Shown one piece after another: positions 5,069 through 8,358 of a stretch of DNA of 8,358 nucleotides. The stretch's first letter is position 1; each line of letters begins with the position of its first letter. Origin of the DNA: Chitinophagaceae bacterium (GTDB lineage Bacteria > Bacteroidota > Bacteroidia > Chitinophagales > Chitinophagaceae); contig JALOMX010000073.1 of NCBI GenBank assembly GCA_025455245.1, forward strand, positions 1 through 8,358, written 5' to 3'. The notes below the pieces were generated by a model. That model was not told the DNA's origin. It saw only the letters and a program-made list of their open reading frames with translations, and ran no database searches. A program made the position numbers and the translations under genes.

Positions 5069-6592
5069 TTAATGAATCAAAATGTCACCGGTCATTTCTT
5101 TAGGAACCGGCAATCCCATTACGGTTAAAATACTCGGCGCAATATCACCAAGCTTTCCCGGATTTACTTTGCCGTTAAAGGAATTACTGATTACGAAAAG
5201 CGGAACAGGATTGAGGGTATGTGCCGTATTGGGGCTGCCATCTTCATTTATCAGGAAATCGCTGTTGCCATGGTCTGCCGTCAGGAAAATGGTGTAGTCC
5301 TGTTTCAGGCCTTCTTCCACTACCTGCCTCACGCAGTCGTCTACGGTTTCGGCGGCTTTAATAGCGGCTTCCCACACGCCCGTATGGCCAACCATATCGG
5401 CATTGGCAAAGTTGAGGCAAATAAATGCGTATTCCCCTGATGAAATTTCCGGCAGCAGGGTAGCGGTTACCTCGCGGGCGCTCATTTCGGGCTGCAGGTC
5501 GTAAGTAGCCACCTTGGGGCTTTGTACGATGATGCGTTTTTCCCCTTCAAAAGGCGCTTCGCGGCCACCACTGAAAAAGAAAGTGACATGGGGGTATTTT
5601 TCTGTTTCTGCAATGCGGATTTGTTTAAGGCCATGCGCTTCAATTACCTGCCCGATGGTGTTGTTCAGGTTGTCGGTTTCAAAAGCTACCTGCACGCCCT
5701 TCCATGTTTTATCATACTCAGTCATGGTTGTATAGTGCAGTTGCAGGGTGTGCATTTCATGGTCGGGATGATTTTTCTGAGTCAGCACTTCGGTAATTTC
5801 CCTGCAACGGTCGGTCCGGAAATTGAAACAAAAAACGGCATCGCCTTCTTTGATGGTCCCAACGGGTTCACCGGCATCATTTATCCTGATAATGGGTTCA
5901 ATAAATTCATCGGTAACATTTGCTGCATAGGATTTTTCAATGGCCGCAAGTACATCGGTGGTGTGTTCGCCAACACCGTTTACCAAAGCATCCCATGCCT
6001 TTTTTACACGTTCCCAGCGTTTATCGCGGTCCATAGCAAAATAGCGCCCTGTGACTGTGGCAATCTTGCCCACACTGCCGTCAAGATGTTGCTGCAGTTC
6101 TGTTACAAAACCCAATCCGCTTTTCGGGTCACAATCGCGGCCGTCGGTAAACACATGCACCAATACATTGCTCAAACCTTCAGCTTTACAAAGGTCTGCT
6201 ATAGCCTTAACATGGTTGATATGGCTGTGCACACCGCCATCGCTCACCAAACCAAGCAGATGCAGGGGTTTGTTATTGTCCCGTGCATACCGGATACTGT
6301 TCAGGATGGCCTCATTGGTTTGAAATTCCCCTGTTTTGATGGCAACATTTATCCGCTGCAATTCCTGGTACACGATCCTTCCGGCACCAAGGTTCAGGTG
6401 GCCTACTTCGCTGTTGCCCATTTGCCCCTCGGGCAGGCCAACCACTTCGCCACAGGTGGTAAGCGTAGTGTTGGGGTATTTTTCATACAAACTATCTACA
6501 AACGGCGTATTGGCCGCACGGATGGCATCTGCTTCAGGAACCTGTCCAAGTCCCCATCCATCCATGATGATTAACATGGCTTTCTTTGTCAT
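5069..6592 (-). CDS. gpmI: 2,3-bisphosphoglycerate-independent phosphoglycerate mutase
   Basis: This enzyme interconverts 3- and 2-phosphoglycerate in glycolysis and gluconeogenesis in the cytoplasm, using two Mn ions and a phosphoserine intermediate. The chosen start (6592) gives 507 residues beginning MTKKAMLIIMDGWG, the usual iPGM length; the frame extends 21 codons further upstream but those residues do not fit the family. All expected residues are visible: D11 in MDGWG, catalytic S61 in GQMGNSEVGH, H122-H124 region in GGVHSH, R152/D153 in TDGRDCDP, R183 and R189 in GRYFAMDRDKRW, R259 and R262 in FNFRTDR, K332, and metal ligands D399 and H403 (ADMVGH), D440 and H441 (TADHGNSD) and H458 (NTAHT). 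The insertion phosphotransferase domain is intact. It leads an apparent two-gene unit with the CxxCH protein and is transcribed away from the YceI gene. Nothing suggests damage or transfer. Confidence 0.98.
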   Translation of the reverse strand: MTKKAMLIIMDGWGLGQVPEADAIRAANTPFVDSLYEKYPNTTLTTCGEVVGLPEGQMGNSEVGHLNLGAGRIVYQELQRINVAIKTGEFQTNEAILNSIRYARDNNKPLHLLGLVSDGGVHSHINHVKAIADLCKAEGLSNVLVHVFTDGRDCDPKSGLGFVTELQQHLDGSVGKIATVTGRYFAMDRDKRWERVKKAWDALVNGVGEHTTDVLAAIEKSYAANVTDEFIEPIIRINDAGEPVGTIKEGDAVFCFNFRTDRCREITEVLTQKNHPDHEMHTLQLHYTTMTEYDKTWKGVQVAFETDNLNNTIGQVIEAHGLKQIRIAETEKYPHVTFFFSGGREAPFEGEKRIIVQSPKVATYDLQPEMSAREVTATLLPEISSGEYAFICLNFANADMVGHTGVWEAAIKAAETVDDCVRQVVEEGLKQDYTIFLTADHGNSDFLINEDGSPNTAHTLNPVPLFVISNSFNGKVNPGKLGDIAPSILTVMGLPVPKEMTGDILIH

Positions 6593-6652
6593 GGGTGCAA
6601 GATACTTGCTAAGGACCAAATAGAAAACCGGGTGATGCTGCTGAGGCAGGGT

Positions 6653-6669
6653 CAAAAAACTGTTTTTTG
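6653..6669. promoter_or_regulatory. 17-bp palindrome in the gpmI/YceI divergent region
   Basis: CAAAAAAC, one central T, then GTTTTTTG form a perfect inverted repeat with 8-bp arms. It lies 60 nt before the gpmI ATG and 119 nt before the YceI ATG. The symmetric A-tract/T-tract layout could be an operator shared by the two divergent genes or a bent DNA site. No protein can be named for it. Confidence 0.35.
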
Positions 6670-6705
6670 GGATCGCCGGGTTCGGTTTTACATGAAGGGC
6701 ATTGA

Positions 6706-6738
6706 TTGCCAGAAATTATTCCGGGAATGTTAATTTTT
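6706..6738 (+). promoter_or_regulatory. Possible Bacteroidota-type promoter for the YceI gene
   Basis: TTG at 6706-6708 and TAATTTTT at 6731-6738 are separated by 22 nt. The second box matches the Bacteroidota -7 consensus TAnnTTTG at all positions except the final G. It would place the transcription start roughly 40-50 nt upstream of the ATG. AT-rich background makes chance matches likely. Confidence 0.25.
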
Positions 6739-6788
6739 AAACTCTTTTTGAAAGTAATTGTTACCATTGCCGTCTAAAATCAAAAAAA

Positions 6789-7391
6789 ATGAAGATGCGT
6801 TCGCTCCTTATGTTACCGCTGTTGGCAATTGCGGTTTTTATTACTTCAACTGCCTTTAAAAAGGCTCCGGTAAAATATGTGGTAGATCCAAAAGCCACCG
6901 TTATGGATTGGGTGGGTAAAAAAGTTACAGGGAAACATAATGGTAAGGTAAATGTTTCGGCCGGTGAAATTGTCATGGACGGGCTGAAAGCCAAAAGCGG
7001 AACCTTTACCATTGATATGAACACCATGACGGTGGAAGACCTTCAGGGTGGCAGCATGGAAAAACTGCTTGGTCATTTGAAAAGCGATGATTTTTTCAGC
7101 GTTGCTAAATTCCCCACCGCAACCTTTGTGTTGAGCTCCGTAACCCCAAAATCAGGCAGTACCTACACGGTAAAAGGGAAACTAACCATCAAGAATATAA
7201 CAAATGAGATTGAGTTTCCTGCCGATATACAATTTGAAGGGAAAACAATGAAAGCGAAAGCAAGCATAAAGGTGGATCGTACCAAATATGATATCCGTTA
7301 CCGTTCAAGCAATTTCTTCGAAAACCTTGGTGATAAGGCCATTTATGATGATTTTGAGCTGGAATTAAACCTGATTGCAAGGGCATCCTAG
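6789..7391 (+). CDS. Secreted YceI-family lipid-binding-like protein
   Basis: This 200-residue protein begins with a signal peptide, MKMRSLLMLPLLAIAVFITS, probably cleaved near residue 22-24, so it is periplasmic. YceI proteins form a lipocalin-like beta-barrel that in characterised members binds polyprenoid or amphiphilic molecules. Family features are FTIDMNTMTVEDLQGG (73-88), LGHLKSDDFFSVAKFPTATF (94-113), the KGKLTIKNIT strand (129-138), and the C-terminal DRTKYDIRYRSSNFFENLGD (163-182) ending in IYDDFELELNL. Its N-terminal part (VDPKATVMDWVGKKVTGKHN) has the W-x-G-K-K-V-T-G-x-H form found in the Bacteroidota branch. The start is preceded by an A-rich leader and no Shine-Dalgarno. It stands alone: divergent from gpmI and closed by a strong terminator before nadC. 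The ligand is unknown. Confidence 0.95.
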   Translation: MKMRSLLMLPLLAIAVFITSTAFKKAPVKYVVDPKATVMDWVGKKVTGKHNGKVNVSAGEIVMDGLKAKSGTFTIDMNTMTVEDLQGGSMEKLLGHLKSDDFFSVAKFPTATFVLSSVTPKSGSTYTVKGKLTIKNITNEIEFPADIQFEGKTMKAKASIKVDRTKYDIRYRSSNFFENLGDKAIYDDFELELNLIARAS

Positions 7392-7414
7392 AATCAGGAA
7401 ATCGTATTATTATT

Positions 7415-7450
7415 GTAGCAATCCCTTCCGGGGTTGCTACTTTTATTTTA
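7415..7450 (+). terminator. Strong intrinsic terminator after the YceI gene
   Basis: GTAGCAATCCC (7415-7425) pairs with GGGGTTGCTAC (7430-7440) over 11 bp, with a single T-G wobble, around a TTCC tetraloop, and is followed directly by TTTTATTTTA (7441-7450). It lies 23 nt after the YceI stop and separates that gene from nadC. Confidence 0.92.
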
Positions 7451-7468
7451 TGGATAGGGCTGTATCAT

Positions 7469-7476
7469 TATTTTTG
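7469..7476 (+). promoter_or_regulatory. Candidate -7 promoter element for nadC
   Basis: TATTTTTG matches the Bacteroidota -7 consensus TAnnTTTG exactly. A -33 box is weak: only a T-run (7446-7449) lies 19 nt upstream, inside the terminator's T-tract. Transcription would start near 7480, giving a leader of roughly 10-15 nt. Its position between a terminator and a start codon supports it. Confidence 0.45.
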
Positions 7477-7493
7477 GAAGAAATTGATAAACC

Positions 7494-8354
7494 ATGACAG
7501 AAGCTGAATTTGATGCCCGATTAAAAACGCTGGTTGAAATGGCACTGCAGGAAGATGTAGGCGATGGGGACCATAGTACCCTCAGTTCAATTCCTCCGGA
7601 TCAGGAAGGTGTGGCCGAACTTAAGCTGAAGCAAAATGGCATTCTTGCCGGTGTGGCAGTAGCTGAAAAAATTTTCCGTATGGTAGAGCCTTCTGTTTCG
7701 TTTATCGCATTTAAAAATGATGGCGACCAAATGAATTACGGAGATAAGGCATTTGAGGTTGGAGCATCGGTACATACCATATTAAAAACGGAACGTCTTG
7801 TGCTGAACATCATGCAGCGTATGAGCGGCATTGCTACTCTTACAAGTCATTACACAGAAAAATTGAAAGGTTATAAAACCCGGTTGCTTGATACCCGGAA
7901 AACCACCCCGAATTTCAGGCTGCTTGAAAAAGAGGCGGTGCGCATTGGTGGTGCATATAACCATCGCTTTGGATTGTACGATATGATCATGTTGAAAGAT
8001 AATCATATTGAATATAGCGGAGGAATTGTAAAGGCAGTAGAGAAAGCGTATGCTTACAAGGAAAAAGTGAAGCCCGAATTAAAGATAGAAGTAGAAACCC
8101 GGAACCTTACTGAAGTGGAACAGGCAGTAGGTACAGGAAAAGTTGACAGGATTATGCTTGATAATTTTTCACCATACCTGATTACGCAGGCGCTGAAGAT
8201 AATTGACGGACGCTGTGCAACCGAAGCAAGCGGAGGCATCAATCTTGATACCATACAGGCCTATGCCGCAACAGGTGTTGATTTTGTGAGTGTTGGGGGT
8301 TTGATACATCAGGCAAAAAGTTTGGATATGAGTTTGAAGGCGAAGGTTGTGTAA
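7494..8354 (+). CDS. nadC: Nicotinate-nucleotide pyrophosphorylase (quinolinate phosphoribosyltransferase, carboxylating)
   Basis: The enzyme joins quinolinate to phosphoribosyl pyrophosphate, releasing CO2 and pyrophosphate, to make nicotinate mononucleotide in de novo NAD synthesis; it is cytoplasmic and forms dimers or higher oligomers. The protein is complete at 286 residues, the normal length. The N-terminal domain holds LQEDVGDGDHST (18-29), ILAGVAVAE (50-58) and ERLVLNIMQRMSGIAT (100-115). The C-terminal barrel holds LLDTRKTTPNFRLLEKEAVR (131-150), GGAYNHRFGLYDMIMLKDNH (152-171), IEVETRN (198-204), IMLDNF (220-225), EASGGI (244-249) and GVDFVSVGGLIH (261-272). Substrate-contacting residues expected for the family are visible: R101, K136, H157, R158, K168, E199 and D223. 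GGAAGAAA lies 10-17 nt upstream of the ATG and could be a weak ribosome site. The stop overlaps an ATG (TAATG, 8352-8356), so another gene may be coupled immediately downstream. Confidence 0.97.
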   Translation: MTEAEFDARLKTLVEMALQEDVGDGDHSTLSSIPPDQEGVAELKLKQNGILAGVAVAEKIFRMVEPSVSFIAFKNDGDQMNYGDKAFEVGASVHTILKTERLVLNIMQRMSGIATLTSHYTEKLKGYKTRLLDTRKTTPNFRLLEKEAVRIGGAYNHRFGLYDMIMLKDNHIEYSGGIVKAVEKAYAYKEKVKPELKIEVETRNLTEVEQAVGTGKVDRIMLDNFSPYLITQALKIIDGRCATEASGGINLDTIQAYAATGVDFVSVGGLIHQAKSLDMSLKAKVV

Positions 8355-8358
8355 TGTT

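Noticed and set aside
5522..6574. A 350-codon open frame on the plus strand inside gpmI
   Set aside because: It lies wholly antisense to an intact gpmI with every catalytic residue present. Its translation is rich in Cys, Phe and His with no recognisable domain, which fits a shadow frame created by gpmI codon usage.
6593..6655. A 21-residue N-terminal extension of gpmI
   Set aside because: The family begins within a few residues of MDGWG, which the start at 6592 gives. The extension's ATG also falls in the 17-bp palindrome.
8354..8358. The start of a further gene overlapping the nadC stop (TAATG)
   Set aside because: Only five bases are in the window, so no coding sequence can be judged.

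Overview
The window looks like chromosomal DNA from a member of the Bacteroidota, probably a Chitinophagia/Sphingobacteriia-like lineage. This is inferred from protein style, not from a marker gene. The signs are a TonB receptor with a Bacteroidota-type plug, an ECF sigma factor followed by a small membrane-anchored protein of the FExFLxExxD...YPxxxVW type, a CxxCH haem-binding-domain protein, A-rich leaders with almost no Shine-Dalgarno sequences, and a TAnnTTTG-type -7 promoter element before nadC. No mobile element, CRISPR array, tRNA or rRNA is visible, and no gene-free stretch exceeds 200 bases.

Layout. Positions 1 to about 6592 are all on the minus strand. Read in the direction of transcription (right to left), they hold gpmI (cofactor-independent phosphoglycerate mutase) and, 17 nt later, a membrane-anchored CxxCH protein. 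Next come an uncharacterised membrane-anchored protein (176 aa), a TonB-dependent outer-membrane receptor (732 aa) and a two-helix PepSY membrane protein (185 aa). After these come an ECF sigma factor and the 5' end of a probable partner or anti-sigma-like gene that runs off the left edge. A 196-bp divergent region separates gpmI from the plus-strand genes: a secreted YceI-family protein, a strong intrinsic terminator, then nadC (quinolinate phosphoribosyltransferase), which ends 4 nt before the right edge.

Function. gpmI (glycolysis) and nadC (de novo NAD) are housekeeping genes. The middle block (176-aa protein, TonB receptor, PepSY protein) reads as an iron, haem or metal-complex uptake cassette: the receptor imports a ligand across the outer membrane and the PepSY protein could reduce or process it at the inner membrane. 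The substrate is inferred, not shown. The sigma factor lies downstream in the same direction but has its own 148-bp leader, so a regulatory link to the uptake genes is only possible.

I do not see a clearly new biological system. The most interesting items are the cassette with its unrecognised 176-aa member, and the perfect inverted repeats in the leader of each of its three genes, one of which resembles a terminator placed directly against a start codon. For three genes (gpmI, TonB receptor, PepSY protein) the longest open frame is too long at the 5' end, and I chose internal starts.
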